A stretch of 64,000 nt of DNA from the NCBI RefSeq assembly GCF_000426385.1, contig NZ_AUFG01000001.1, forward strand, positions 1 through 64,000, read 5' to 3'. The notes under the pieces are model-generated. The model saw nothing but the letters and a program-made list of their open reading frames with translations. It was not told the origin of the DNA and did no database searches. This stretch comes from Arsenicicoccus bolidensis DSM 15745 (GTDB taxonomy: Bacteria; Actinomycetota; Actinomycetes; Actinomycetales; Dermatophilaceae). Positions 33,973 to 43,511 of this stretch are shown piece by piece (the stretch's first letter is position 1; each line of letters opens with the position of its first letter). The position numbers and the translations under genes are program-made.

Positions 33973-35823
33973 TCAGAGCCCGAGCGAGGACTCGAACCGG
34001 CCTTCCTCCAGGCGCGCCTTGAGCGCCGAGAGGAACTTGCCGGCGAGCGCACCGTCGACCGCGCGGTGGTCGTAGGTGAGCACGAGGTACATCATCGAGC
34101 GGATCGCGATCGCGTCGTTGCCCTCGGCGTCGGTGACGACGGCGGGCCGCTTGACGATGGCGCCCGTGCCGAGGATGCCGACGTTGGGCTGGTTGATGAT
34201 CGGCGTGTCGAGCAGCGAGCCGTTGCTGCCGATGTTGGTGATCGTGAAGGTCGCGCCACCCAGCTCGTCCGGCCCGACCTTGTTGGTGCGGGTGCGGTCG
34301 GCCAGGTCGGCGATCTTGCGGGACAGCCCGGCGATGTTGAGGTCACCGGCGTCCTTGATCACCGGCACGAGCAGGCCACGCTCGGTGTCGACCGCGATGC
34401 CCACGTGCTCGGCGCCGTGGTAGACGAGGCTGTCGCCGTCGATGCTGGAGTTGAGCTGCGGGAAGGCCTTGAGGGCCTCGATCGCGGCCAGCGTGATGAA
34501 CGGCAGGTAGGTGAGCTTGACGCCCTCGCGCTGCTGGAACTCACCCTTGGCGCGGGCCCGCAGGGACACGACGCGGGTCATGTCCACCTCGATGGCGGCC
34601 GTGAGCTGCGCCGAGACGGACAGGGACTCGACCATGCGCTGGGCGATGACCTTGCGCAGGCGCGGCATCTTCTCCGTGGTGCCACGCTTGGCGGCCGACG
34701 CGGGGTCGGCGGTCGGCACGGCGGTCGGAGCGCCACCACCGGCCGCGGGGGCCGGGGCTGCTGCCGGCGTGGCGGCCGCGGCGGGGGCAGCCTCCGGCTC
34801 GGAGGCCTCCTTGGCGGCGTCGAGGACGTCCTGCTTGCGGATGCGGCCACCCACGCCCGTGCCCTTGAGGCTGGACAGGTCGACGCCGTTGTCGGCGGCG
34901 AGCTTGCGGACCAGCGGGGTCACGTATGCCGAGGCGTCGGCGTCACCCTGGGACTCGGCGCGAGGCGCCGCGGCCTTGGGCTCGGACGACTGCTGCTGGG
35001 GGGCGTCCTGCTTCGGCTGCTCCTTGGGCTTCTCCTCGGCCTTCGCCTCCTCCTTGGGAGCCTCCTCCTTGGGGGCGTCCTCCTTGGGCGACTGGCCCTC
35101 GGAGCCATCCCCGTCAGAGGAGTCGCCGCCGGAGGCCTCGCCACCGACGATCGCCAGCTCGGCGCCGACCTCGGCGGTCTCGTCCTCCTGGACGAGGATC
35201 TTGGTGAGCTTGCCCGCGAACGGGGAGGGGATCTCGGTGTCGACCTTGTCGGTGGACACCTCGAGGAGCGGCTCGTCGACCTCGACGTCGTCGCCCTCGG
35301 CCTTGAGCCACCGGGTGATAGTGCCCTCGGTGACGGACTCGCCGAGCGCCGGCATGGTGACCTTGTCGCCCCCGGAGACGGATCCGCCGGACGAGCCGCC
35401 GGAGCCGGAGCCCGACGTGTCGCCGGAGTCGCTCTCGTCGGCCGGCTCCTCCTGCTCGGTGGAGGGAGCGGCCTGGGTGGTCTCCTCGACCGTCTCCTCC
35501 GTCTCGGGCTGCGAGGACTCGGAGTCCTTGGCCTCCTCGGCGGCGGACTGGTCCTCGTCGCCGGAGTCGTCCTTGGCGGGGGCGTCGCCGTCACCGATCA
35601 CGGCGAGGTCTGCACCGACCTCGACCGTCTCGTCCTCCTCCACCAGGATCTCCTGGAGGGTGCCCGCGGCGGGGGAGGGGATCTCGGTGTCGACCTTGTC
35701 GGTCGAGACCTCGAGCAAGGGCTCGTCAACCTCGACCGAGTCACCCACGGACTTGAGCCAGCGGGTCACGGTGCCCTCGGTCACCGACTCGCCAAGTGCG
35801 GGCATCGTCACGCGTTCAGACAT
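33973..35823 (-). CDS. sucB: 2-oxoglutarate dehydrogenase E2 (dihydrolipoamide acyltransferase), two lipoyl domains
   Basis: The 616-residue protein has lipoyl domain 1 (about 1-78; lysine 43 in STDKVD), an acidic Glu/Ser linker, lipoyl domain 2 (about 150-228; lysine 193), a second linker, a peripheral-subunit-binding domain ([24 protein letters not shown]) and a catalytic domain ending [10 protein letters not shown] with the active histidine and aspartate. In actinobacteria this gene, next to lpd and lip genes, serves the 2-oxoglutarate and pyruvate dehydrogenase complexes. The succinyl versus acetyl choice cannot be settled by sequence reading. AAGGAG lies 10 nt before ATG. Confidence 0.92.
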   Translation of the reverse strand: MSERVTMPALGESVTEGTVTRWLKSVGDSVEVDEPLLEVSTDKVDTEIPSPAAGTLQEILVEEDETVEVGADLAVIGDGDAPAKDDSGDEDQSAAEEAKDSESSQPETEETVEETTQAAPSTEQEEPADESDSGDTSGSGSGGSSGGSVSGGDKVTMPALGESVTEGTITRWLKAEGDDVEVDEPLLEVSTDKVDTEIPSPFAGKLTKILVQEDETAEVGAELAIVGGEASGGDSSDGDGSEGQSPKEDAPKEEAPKEEAKAEEKPKEQPKQDAPQQQSSEPKAAAPRAESQGDADASAYVTPLVRKLAADNGVDLSSLKGTGVGGRIRKQDVLDAAKEASEPEAAPAAAATPAAAPAPAAGGGAPTAVPTADPASAAKRGTTEKMPRLRKVIAQRMVESLSVSAQLTAAIEVDMTRVVSLRARAKGEFQQREGVKLTYLPFITLAAIEALKAFPQLNSSIDGDSLVYHGAEHVGIAVDTERGLLVPVIKDAGDLNIAGLSRKIADLADRTRTNKVGPDELGGATFTITNIGSNGSLLDTPIINQPNVGILGTGAIVKRPAVVTDAEGNDAIAIRSMMYLVLTYDHRAVDGALAGKFLSALKARLEEGRFESSLGL

Positions 35824-35884
35824 GTGTGAGGTTCTCCTTCGGTGAGCCGTTGACGTTCGAGAGCCACCCTACTGCGACAAGGCG

Positions 35885-37261
35885 CTAGGAGTGCGCGTGG
35901 AGCGGCTTGCCCGCGAGAGCGAGGTGAGCCTCCCCGAGCGCCTCGTTCTGGGTGGGGTGGGCGTGGACCAGCGAGGCCACGTCCTCGGGCAGTGCCTCCC
36001 AGCCGTAGATCAGCTGGGCCTCGCCGACCTGCTCGCCCATGCGGGCGCCGATCATGTGCAGTCCGACGACCGGCCCGTCCTTGCGTCGGACGAGCTTGAC
36101 GAAGCCCTGCGTCCCGAGGATCTGGGACCTACCGTTGCCGCCGAGGTTGTACTCGTAGGCCTCGACCTCGCCGAAGGCCTCCTCGGCCTGCTCCTGGGTG
36201 TAGCCCACCGACGCGATCTCGGGGTCGCAGTAGGTGACGCGGGGGATGCCCCGCTCGTCGATGCGCGCCGGCTCGAGCCCGGCGATGGCCTCGGCGACGT
36301 AGATGCCCTGGGCGAACCCGCGGTGCGCCAGCTGCAGCCCGGGCACGATGTCGCCGACGGCCCAGACGCCCTCGACGGACGTGCGGCAGTCCTCGGCCAG
36401 CACGTAGCCGCGGTCCGTCGCCACGCCGATCTGCTCGTAGCCGAGGCCGTCGGTGACGGGGCCCCGGCCGACGGCCACGAGCAGCAGCTCTGCCTCCAGC
36501 TGGTCGCCACCCTCGAGCGTCACGGTCACCTGGGCGTCGTCCTGCGTCGCGGACTCGAAGCGGGCGCCGGTGCGGACCGCGATCTTGCGCTTGCGGAAGG
36601 ATCGCTCCAGCTGCTTGGAGATCGCCGGGTCCTCGGCCGCGACGAGCCGGGGGAGCGCCTCCACGATCGTCACCTCGGAGCCGAAGCTGCGCAGCGCCGA
36701 GGCGAGCTCGACGCCGATGACGCCTCCACCCAGCACGATGGTGCGGGCGGGCACCTCGTCGAGCCGCAGCGCCTGCTCGCTGGTCATGACCCGCCCCCCG
36801 ATCTCGAGCCCGGGCAGCGTCTTGGCGTAGGACCCCGTCGCGAGCACGAGGTTGCGGCCGGTCAGGCGCCGTCCGTCGACCTCGACCGCGTCCGCCGCGA
36901 CGACCCGTCCGGTGCCCTCGACATACGTCAGGCCGGCCGCCTTGACCAGGCCCTGGAGACCCTTGTGGAGGCGGTTGACCACGCCGTCCTTGTAGGCGTG
37001 GACGGCGGGCAGGTCGATCGACTCGAACGTCGCCCGCACCCCGAACTGAGCGCTCTCGCGGGCGCTGTCGGCCACCTCGGCCGCGTGGAGCAGGGCCTTG
37101 GTGGGGATGCAGCCGAGGTGCAGGCAGGTGCCGCCCAGCTTGGACCTCTCGACCAGGGCCACGGACAGGCCCAGCTCCGCGGCGCGCAGCGCGCAGGCGT
37201 AGCCCCCGCTGCCCCCTCCGAGGATGACGATGTCGTAGGTGTCCTGCTGCTGGTCAGCCAT
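35885..37261 (-). CDS. lpdA: Dihydrolipoyl dehydrogenase (E3)
   Basis: The 458-residue flavoprotein reoxidises the dihydrolipoyl arms of E2 and GcvH with NAD. FAD loop VILGGGSGGYACALRA, redox disulfide C46-C51 in GGTCLHLGCIPTK, NAD loop VLGGGVIGVELAS, and the C-terminal HAHPTQNE with the catalytic His-Glu pair are all intact. It is 61 bp upstream of sucB on the same strand, so the two probably form one operon. AAGGGAG lies before the ATG. Confidence 0.96.
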   Translation of the reverse strand: MADQQQDTYDIVILGGGSGGYACALRAAELGLSVALVERSKLGGTCLHLGCIPTKALLHAAEVADSARESAQFGVRATFESIDLPAVHAYKDGVVNRLHKGLQGLVKAAGLTYVEGTGRVVAADAVEVDGRRLTGRNLVLATGSYAKTLPGLEIGGRVMTSEQALRLDEVPARTIVLGGGVIGVELASALRSFGSEVTIVEALPRLVAAEDPAISKQLERSFRKRKIAVRTGARFESATQDDAQVTVTLEGGDQLEAELLLVAVGRGPVTDGLGYEQIGVATDRGYVLAEDCRTSVEGVWAVGDIVPGLQLAHRGFAQGIYVAEAIAGLEPARIDERGIPRVTYCDPEIASVGYTQEQAEEAFGEVEAYEYNLGGNGRSQILGTQGFVKLVRRKDGPVVGLHMIGARMGEQVGEAQLIYGWEALPEDVASLVHAHPTQNEALGEAHLALAGKPLHAHS

Positions 37262-37415
37262 GGTGCGCTCCCTTGCGTCTCGGCCGTCGTTGGTCGGGAT
37301 GGCCTCGAGGCGCTCGTGACGCCGCCGCAGCCGCCGTCATCCTCTCACCCACGCGTCTCCAGGGCGCAAGCGGAGTCGCGACTCCCGAGGCCGAGGCCGA
37401 CGTCGAGGCCGACGC

Positions 37416-38645
37416 TCAGCCACGCGACGCCAGGGCACGCCAGGGCCCGCAGACCCTCGCGTCCAGGCGACCGTCCCGCGCCTCGGCGTCGAAGAACGCG
37501 CGCTTGGCCAGCCCCGCGGTGGACGCACCCTCCACGGGGGCGTCACGTGACGTGCCGTGGAGGCACCAGTAGGCGTAGCTCTCGGCGAAGTCCTCGGTGG
37601 GGTGCGTCGCCGCGTAGGCAGACACGAAGGACTCCGGGCCGGTGGCGTGGAAGGCCTGCAGCTCGTCCGCGGAGGGCTGACGGTGGTCGGCATACAGCCT
37701 GGAGATGCGGCTGCGCTGCTCGGCCGAGTAGGTGCCGGCGTAGAACGCCACGAGCGGGGTGCCGGCTGCCGCGCAGGTGCCGGCGTTGTCGATCACCCAG
37801 GGGCACCGGGCGTCGCGGGAGGGGCGGGTCCGGTCCGGGTAGAGGCTGACCACGTGCCCGACCTCGTGCGCCATGGTGAGGAGCTGCTCCTGCGCTCCGA
37901 GGCCGGTGGCGAACGCCAGCCGGTAGCGCGTCGGGTCGCTCGGGTTGGGCTCGAAGAAGCCTGTGCGGATCCCTCCCTGGCGGGAGGGGTCCTGGAGCAC
38001 CTCGGGCGGGTAGTCGTAGAGCACGACCTGGTCCAGGGCGACGAGATGGGCCGCGGGTATGCCGGACCGCAGGACCTCCCACCGCCACCGGTCGCAACGA
38101 TCGGCCGGGCCGAGGCCGTCGAGGGGGCTGAGGCGTCCGTCGCGAACGGCGTAGACGCGCTGCAGCCTGGCGCCCTTGCCGAGGCTGGCGGGGTCGGTGC
38201 TGTAACCCGTCCGCGCGGGGAGGCGAGGCGGCCGCGCACCCCTCGCCCGCGAGGACACGTCGGTGCAGGACGCCGGCAGCGGCCAGGTCAGCCTGGTGGC
38301 GCCCCGCACGTCCTCGGGAGTGGCGGCGCTGCCCGGGTCCACGTGCTTCGGCGCCGCCACGGCCGGCACGACCGGCACCTCGCGCGGGATGTCGGTGCGC
38401 GAGCGGAGCACGGCCTGCGGCGCGCGCCGGCCGTCGGCTCGGGCCTGGACCAGCTCCGGCAGCAGACCCCCGGCGAGGGTGCGGAGGCCGGACGCGTCGC
38501 GCGCCACGGCAGGCAGGACGACAGGCAGGACCACGGTCAGCACCAGGGCGAGGGCTGCGACGGCCCCGGTCGTCGCCACCGCGCGCAGCCGACCTGCAGG
38601 GCGCGGCTGCGAGGCGCGTCGTGGCTGGTCGGAGCGGTGGGGCAC
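37416..38645 (-). CDS. Membrane-anchored or secreted zinc metalloprotease, HExxH type
   Basis: A 409-residue protein with one N-terminal membrane helix (about 22-50), a proline/arginine-rich spacer and a C-terminal domain with MAHEVGHVVSLYP (about residue 258), an HExxH zinc motif. A downstream acidic cluster THPTEDFAESYAYW offers the third zinc ligand, as in small gluzincin-like secreted peptidases. Several cysteines suggest disulfides outside the cell. The N-terminal start is uncertain: GTG 38645 has only a weak site. The substrate is unknown. Confidence 0.7.
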   Translation of the reverse strand: MPHRSDQPRRASQPRPAGRLRAVATTGAVAALALVLTVVLPVVLPAVARDASGLRTLAGGLLPELVQARADGRRAPQAVLRSRTDIPREVPVVPAVAAPKHVDPGSAATPEDVRGATRLTWPLPASCTDVSSRARGARPPRLPARTGYSTDPASLGKGARLQRVYAVRDGRLSPLDGLGPADRCDRWRWEVLRSGIPAAHLVALDQVVLYDYPPEVLQDPSRQGGIRTGFFEPNPSDPTRYRLAFATGLGAQEQLLTMAHEVGHVVSLYPDRTRPSRDARCPWVIDNAGTCAAAGTPLVAFYAGTYSAEQRSRISRLYADHRQPSADELQAFHATGPESFVSAYAATHPTEDFAESYAYWCLHGTSRDAPVEGASTAGLAKRAFFDAEARDGRLDARVCGPWRALASRG

Positions 38646-38730
38646 AGACGCATCTCACCGCAGCCCGGCGCCCCTTGGCACCGCGTCGCAGCAGGTCGGC
38701 ATCCGTCCTGCCGAGCACTATCGCGCAGAG

Positions 38731-38767
38731 GGACGGCGCCCGTCACCAGCGTGACCGGGCGCCGTCC
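38731..38767. terminator. Terminator after pepA
   Basis: GGACGGCGCCCG (38731-38742) pairs with CGGGCGCCGTCC (38756-38767), extended by TCAC/GTGA with one bulged base. It lies 25 bp past the pepA stop. Confidence 0.75.
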
Positions 38768-38792
38768 ATCCGGGTGACGGGGCGCGTGGGCG

Positions 38793-40295
38793 TCAGTCGG
38801 CGCTCAGCACCTCGGCGAGACGGACCAGGGTGGCGACCCCGAAGCCCGTGCCGCCCTTGGGGGCGACGCCCCGAGGAGCCTGCTCGTTGAAGGACGGTCC
38901 GGCGATGTCCACGTGGGCCCACGGGATGCGGTCACCGCCGACCTCGGGGACGAACTCCTTGAGGAACAGTCCGGCGGTGAGCATGCCGCCGGCCGGGCCC
39001 GCCTTGTGCGCGATGTCCGCGACCTCGGTGTCCAGGGCCTTGCGGTATGCCGGGGGCAGGGGCATCGGCCACAGGTCCTCACCCATGTCGTCGCCGGCGC
39101 TGCACACGCGGGTGCGGAAGTCGTCGTCGTTGCCCATGACGGCGGCCACCTCGTGCCCGAGGGCCACGACCTGGGCGCCGGTGAGGGTCGCGATGTCGAC
39201 GATCGTGTCGGGGCCCTCCTCGCCGGCGGCGCACATGGCGTCGCCGAGCACCATGCGCCCCTCGGCGTCGGTGTTGAGGATCTCGACGGTCATGCCGTTG
39301 CGCATGGTCACGACGTCCGAGGCGCGCTGCGCGGTGCCCGAGGGCATGTTCTCGGCCAGCCCGAGCCACCCGGTGACCTGGATCGGCAGACCCAGCTCGG
39401 CGATCGCGAGGACCGCGCCGGCGACCGCGGCGGCACCGGCCATGTCGGACTTCATGTTGGCCATGTTGTTGGCGGGCTTGATGTCCAGGCCACCGGAGTC
39501 GAAGGTCATGCCCTTGCCGACCAGCGCCAGGTGGTGCTTGGCCTTGGCCGGCTTGTAGGACAGGGACACGAGCCGCGGCGCGTGCGCCGAGCCCTGGCCC
39601 ACCCCGACGATGCCGCCGAACCCGCCCTTGGCCAGGGCCTTCTCGTCGAGCACCTTGATCTTGACCTTGGACCCGGTGGTGCGCTCGCGGACGCTGTCGA
39701 CGAAGGTCTGCGGGTAGAGGAGGTTGGGGGCCGTGTTGACCAGGTCACGGGCGTAGCCGACGGCCTCGGCGACCGCCGCGGCCCGCTTGACGGCGGCCTT
39801 GACGGCGGAGTCGCGTCCGCGGTCGGCCACGACGGTGATGGTCTCGATGACGGTCGGTGCGCTCGAGGTGCCGCGCTGCGCCGTGAAGCGGTAGGCGCCC
39901 AGGGCGGCTCCTTCGGCCACGGCGCCCACGGCCGTCGCCGAGCTGCCCGGGAAGGCGACGGCGACGGTGCCGGCGTCCTTGACGGCGCGGGTGGCGGTGG
40001 CGGCGGCGCGGCGCAGGGCGGCCTCGTCGACGAGCTTCTTCTTGGCTGGCTCGGCGCCGAGACCGGCGACCACGACGCGCGGGGCCTTGACCCCGGGCAC
40101 GGCGGGCAGGACGACCGTCGAGTCGGGGGCGCCGGTGAACCCGAGCGTGGGCAGGGCGCCCGCGAGGTAGGACGTCGCAGCCTCGGAGAGGCCGGACGGG
40201 AGGACGGGTGACGCGTCGCCGCTGAAGGCACCGAGGACGAGGACGTCGACGGCGAGGTCTGCGGCGGAGCGCGCGGTGACGGTGAGCGAGGTCAC
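38793..40295 (-). CDS. pepA: Leucyl aminopeptidase (M17)
   Basis: The 500-residue enzyme removes N-terminal residues from peptides and depends on two metal ions. GKGMTFDSGGLDIKP and NTDAEGRMVLGDAM (about residue 338), which hold the metal ligands and catalytic arginine, are complete. The N-terminal regulatory domain is present. GTG 40295 follows CAGGAG with a 6-nt gap. TAGGTT (40404-40399 on the minus strand) is a candidate -10 giving a leader of about 97 nt. It diverges from gcvT. Confidence 0.93.
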   Translation of the reverse strand: MTSLTVTARSAADLAVDVLVLGAFSGDASPVLPSGLSEAATSYLAGALPTLGFTGAPDSTVVLPAVPGVKAPRVVVAGLGAEPAKKKLVDEAALRRAAATATRAVKDAGTVAVAFPGSSATAVGAVAEGAALGAYRFTAQRGTSSAPTVIETITVVADRGRDSAVKAAVKRAAAVAEAVGYARDLVNTAPNLLYPQTFVDSVRERTTGSKVKIKVLDEKALAKGGFGGIVGVGQGSAHAPRLVSLSYKPAKAKHHLALVGKGMTFDSGGLDIKPANNMANMKSDMAGAAAVAGAVLAIAELGLPIQVTGWLGLAENMPSGTAQRASDVVTMRNGMTVEILNTDAEGRMVLGDAMCAAGEEGPDTIVDIATLTGAQVVALGHEVAAVMGNDDDFRTRVCSAGDDMGEDLWPMPLPPAYRKALDTEVADIAHKAGPAGGMLTAGLFLKEFVPEVGGDRIPWAHVDIAGPSFNEQAPRGVAPKGGTGFGVATLVRLAEVLSAD

Positions 40296-40438
40296 GACAG
40301 CTCCTGTGGGGGATGGACGGTGCACGAGACGTGCGGGGTCGGTGGTGCGGATGGCAGGGAAGGACAGGACAGGACCGGCCCGGGGAGGCCTTCCCGACAA
40401 CCTAGCCTCCCGGCGCGGTGGACGCCCACCGCCCCTTG

Positions 40439-40444
40439 TAGTGT
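40439..40444 (+). promoter_or_regulatory. Leaderless -10 element of gcvT
   Basis: TAGTGT followed by a 7-nt spacer and the gcvT ATG at 40452. Because the mRNA would start at the ATG, no glycine riboswitch can precede the gene. Confidence 0.7.
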
Positions 40445-40451
40445 CGGCCCC

Positions 40452-41570
40452 ATGACGGAAACTTCACTGAAGAAGTCCCCCCTCCACGAGAAGCACGTCG
40501 CGCTCGGCGCCAAGATGGCCGACTTCGGCGGGTGGCAGATGCCCATCGAGTACCCCGGTGGCGGCGTGATCCGCGAGCACACCGCGGTCCGGGAGCGCGT
40601 CGGGATCTTCGACGTCTCGCACCTCGGCAAGGCCAGGGTCGTCGGCACGGGCGCCGCCGACTTCTGCAACGCCTGCTTCACCAACGACCTGCGCAAGGTC
40701 GAGCCGCCCAAGGCGCAGTACACGATGTGCTGCGACGAGGAGAGCGGCGGGGTCGTCGACGACCTCATCCAGTACGTCAAGAGCGACGACGAGGTCTTTC
40801 TCATCCCCAACGCCGCCAACACGACCGAGGTCGTGCGCCGCATGCGGGAGAAGCTCCCCGAGGGTCTCGAGCTGACCAACCTGCACGAGGAGTACGGCGT
40901 CATCGCCGTCCAGGGACCCCGGTCCGAGGACGTGGTCAAAGCGCTCGGCCTGCCGACCGACCTGGAGTACATGTCCTTCGCCGAGGCGCAGTGGAACGGT
41001 CGTCCGGTGATCGTGTGCCGCACCGGCTACACCGGCGAGAAGGGCTACGAGCTGCTCCCGACGTGGGACAACACCCCTGCCGTCTGGGACGCCCTCGTCG
41101 AGGCCATGGAGCCCTTCGACGGTCTGCCGTGCGGGCTGGGTGCCCGCGACACCCTGCGCACCGAGATGGGGTACGCCCTGCACGGCCACGAGCTGTCCAT
41201 GGACATCACCCCCAACATGGCGCGGGCCGGCTGGGCGGTCGGCTGGGGCAAGGAGTCGTTCTGGGGCAAGGAGGTCCTCGCGGAGCAGAAGGCCGCCAAG
41301 GACTGCCGGTTGTCCTGGGGGCTGCTGGTCACCGGCAAGGGGATCCCGCGCAAGGACTGCGTGATCAGAAGTGCGGGCGGCGAGGACGACGCAGTGATCG
41401 GTGTGGTCACCTCCGGCACGATGTCGCCGACCCTCAAGCAGGGCATCGCGCTGTGCCTGCTCGACCGGGGCGCCAAGGAGGGCGACGAGGTCGTCGTCGA
41501 CGTGCGCGGCCGCGAGGTGGCGGCCACCGTCACCAAGCCGCCGTTCGTCCAGGGCGGCGCCGCGAGCTGA
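40452..41570 (+). CDS. gcvT: Aminomethyltransferase of the glycine cleavage system (T protein)
   Basis: The 372-residue protein transfers the methylene of glycine from the lipoyl arm of GcvH to tetrahydrofolate. FGGWQMPIEYPGGGVIREHTAVRERVGIFDVSHLGK is the signature of the folate-binding domain, with the catalytic aspartate in FDVSHLG. RTGYTGEKGYEL and LGARDTLRTEMGYALHGHEL follow. No gcvH or gcvP lies next to it. It diverges from pepA. Confidence 0.93.
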   Translation: MTETSLKKSPLHEKHVALGAKMADFGGWQMPIEYPGGGVIREHTAVRERVGIFDVSHLGKARVVGTGAADFCNACFTNDLRKVEPPKAQYTMCCDEESGGVVDDLIQYVKSDDEVFLIPNAANTTEVVRRMREKLPEGLELTNLHEEYGVIAVQGPRSEDVVKALGLPTDLEYMSFAEAQWNGRPVIVCRTGYTGEKGYELLPTWDNTPAVWDALVEAMEPFDGLPCGLGARDTLRTEMGYALHGHELSMDITPNMARAGWAVGWGKESFWGKEVLAEQKAAKDCRLSWGLLVTGKGIPRKDCVIRSAGGEDDAVIGVVTSGTMSPTLKQGIALCLLDRGAKEGDEVVVDVRGREVAATVTKPPFVQGGAAS

Positions 41571-41588
41571 TCGCCATACGTCACCTGC

Positions 41589-41620
41589 GAGGGCCTCTTG
41601 CCGTATGGCGAGAGGCCCTC
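41589..41620. terminator. Terminator after gcvT
   Basis: GAGGGCCTCT (41589-41598) pairs perfectly with AGAGGCCCTC (41611-41620). The 12-nt loop itself contains GCCGTATGGC. Confidence 0.75.
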
Positions 41621-41694
41621 GTCGCACGTCGCCGCCAGGAGCGTCGGCCGGACGGATCGCCGGACACGCACCGTGGGTCGCTAGCGTGAGCGGC

Positions 41695-42597
41695 GTGCTG
41701 CGCGGATACCTGCTCGTCCTGACCTCCGCCGTCGGCTTCGGGATCAACCCGTTGCTCGCGACGGCGGCCTATCGCGCGGGCGTCGACGTCCCCACGGTGC
41801 TCTTCTACCGCTTCGCGGTGGCCGCGCTCGTGCTGTGGGGGCTGTGCGTGGGCCGGGGGCTGGTGCGGCCGCTCCCACGTCGCGCGCTGGCGGGCCTGGG
41901 CGTGGCGGGGTTCGCGTACGTCCTGCAGGCCGCGACCTACTTCTATGCGGTGCAGCAGATCTCGGCGGGGCTGGCGGCACTGCTCCTCTACCTCTACCCC
42001 TGCCTGGTGGCGCTGGTCACGGCCCTGGCGGCACGCGTCGTGCCGTCGCGCGGCGTGGTCCTGTCGCTCGTGCTGTCCTTCGCCGGGATCGGGCTCGCCC
42101 TCGGCCGGGTGACCGGCGCGGGCAGCCTCTCCGGCGTGCTGGCAGGGGTGGCGACGGCGCTGTGCTACACGGCCTACGTGCTGCTCACCGACCACCTCGG
42201 CGCGACCGTCCCCCCGCTGCTGGCGAGCGCCTGGGTGTGCACCCTCGCGACCGGGTTCATCGTCGTCGCGACCGCTGCCACGGGCACCTTCGCCCCGGCG
42301 TTGGCCATGCGGTCCCCCTGGGCGGTGGCCGGGGTGGGCCTCGTCGGCGGGGCGCTCGCGATCGCGACCTTCTTCGCGGGGGTGGCGGCGGTGGGCGCGA
42401 CCCAGGCGTCCATCGTGTCGACGGTCGAGCCGATCATCTCGGTCGTGGGCTCGGCGGTCCTGCTGGGAGCGGCGATGACCGGCTGGCAGTGGCTGGGTGC
42501 TGCCACGGTGCTGGCGGGGGCTGCCGTCGCCGTCCTGGCGCACGCCGAGCAGGAGCCCGAGATCGAGGCGCGCGAGGGATCGGCCGCACCGGGCTGA
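41695..42597 (+). CDS. EamA (DMT superfamily) transporter
   Basis: A 300-residue protein with ten hydrophobic segments in two homologous EamA halves. The last helices contain STVEPIISVVGSAVLLGAAMT, the usual EamA pattern. Such carriers export amino acids, nucleosides or other metabolites; the substrate is unknown. GTG 41695 was chosen because TAGCGT ends 7 nt upstream (41682-41687), the leaderless pattern. It is followed by a 15-bp tandem repeat that begins at its stop codon. Confidence 0.85.
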   Translation: MLRGYLLVLTSAVGFGINPLLATAAYRAGVDVPTVLFYRFAVAALVLWGLCVGRGLVRPLPRRALAGLGVAGFAYVLQAATYFYAVQQISAGLAALLLYLYPCLVALVTALAARVVPSRGVVLSLVLSFAGIGLALGRVTGAGSLSGVLAGVATALCYTAYVLLTDHLGATVPPLLASAWVCTLATGFIVVATAATGTFAPALAMRSPWAVAGVGLVGGALAIATFFAGVAAVGATQASIVSTVEPIISVVGSAVLLGAAMTGWQWLGAATVLAGAAVAVLAHAEQEPEIEAREGSAAPG

Positions 42598-42680
42598 CCA
42601 CCGCCGGGCTGACCATCGCCGGCCTGACACGCGACGGCCTGACATATGGCGGCCTTACCTCCACGGGCCTGACCTGGCGC
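42591..42680. repeat. 15-bp degenerate tandem repeat, six copies, from the EamA stop codon
   Basis: Six consecutive units (42591, 42606, 42621, 42636, 42651, 42666) share GG(G/C)CTGAC at the start and vary after. The TGA of unit 1 is the EamA stop, and five of six units keep TGA in the same frame, giving in-frame tandem stops. In other frames the array reads as a pentapeptide pattern (GLTxx on plus, VRPxx on minus). Confidence 0.88.
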
Positions 42681-42695
42681 GATCCTCCACCGGTC

Positions 42696-43511
42696 TCAGA
42701 CCAGGATGGCGGCCAGCACCAGCGCGAGGGTGAGCGACACCTCGATCGCGGCGCCGAGGACGTCGCCCGTGATGCCGCCGAGGCGGCGCACGGCCCGCTC
42801 CACCACGAGCCAGCAGCCCACGAGTCCCGCTGCGACGCAAGAAGGTCCGTGCCACCAGGCCGAGGCGGGACCCGAGGTCCAGGACGCCAGGACGGCCAGC
42901 GCCGACAGGACCGCCAGCGCCGCCCCGGCCTGCCACCGTGCGACGCTGCCGGCCACCATGTCGCCGAGGCCGCCCGGGCGCGCGCTCGGCACCCCGCGCA
43001 GGCACCCCCACGCAAGGACGTGCCGACTGACGACCAGGGCGACGGCGCCGAGCGCGATGCCGTGCCAGGTCGCGGCGAGCGCTCCGAGGCTCGCGGCCTG
43101 CAGGAGCAGGCAGAGCGCGATGGCGGTGGCACCGGACGGGCCGACGTCGCCGGTCTTCATGACCGCCAGGGCGCGCTCGCGGTCATAGCTCGACGACAGC
43201 CCGTCCGCGTAGTCCGCCAGCCCGTCCTGGTGCATGGCCCTGGTGAGGAGCACGAGCAGCGCCACGGCGACGCCCCCGGTGACGATGCTCGGGGCGTCCG
43301 CCCAGCGCGCCACGAGCGCCCACCCGACCCACGACGCGAGCAGGGGGAGCGTGGCGAGCGGCGCGACGAGCATGGCGACGCCGGCCACGGGGCGGTCCAC
43401 GCGGCGTGGTGGGGGCACGGGCACCGCGGAGAGCATCCCCCAGGCCAGGCGCACCCCGTCCGTCCACGTCCCGCTCGCGGGAGCCCCCGTGCCGCCGGTC
43501 GCCCCGCTCAC
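42696..43511 (-). CDS. cobS: Adenosylcobinamide-GDP ribazoletransferase (cobalamin 5'-phosphate synthase)
   Basis: The 271-residue integral membrane enzyme joins GDP-cobinamide with alpha-ribazole as the last step of B12 assembly. The conserved acidic motif HQDGLADYADGL (about residue 97) and the MKTGDVGPSGATAIALCLLLQ block are present, with about seven membrane segments. GTG 43511 overlaps the cobU stop as GTGA. It is the last gene of the riboswitch-controlled operon. Confidence 0.93.
   Translation of the reverse strand: MSGATGGTGAPASGTWTDGVRLAWGMLSAVPVPPPRRVDRPVAGVAMLVAPLATLPLLASWVGWALVARWADAPSIVTGGVAVALLVLLTRAMHQDGLADYADGLSSSYDRERALAVMKTGDVGPSGATAIALCLLLQAASLGALAATWHGIALGAVALVVSRHVLAWGCLRGVPSARPGGLGDMVAGSVARWQAGAALAVLSALAVLASWTSGPASAWWHGPSCVAAGLVGCWLVVERAVRRLGGITGDVLGAAIEVSLTLALVLAAILV

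Noticed and set aside
33943-35829. Long plus-strand frame opposite sucB
   Set aside because: Low-complexity Gly/Leu-rich product mirrors the acidic linkers of SucB on the other strand.
40320-40451. Glycine riboswitch before gcvT
   Set aside because: A leaderless promoter lies 7 nt before the ATG, and no aptamer core is visible.
42585-42690. Pentapeptide-repeat protein encoded by the 15-bp array
   Set aside because: The frames that read GLTxx or VRPxx belong to long shadow frames without a plausible start or ribosome site; only the DNA repeat is supported.
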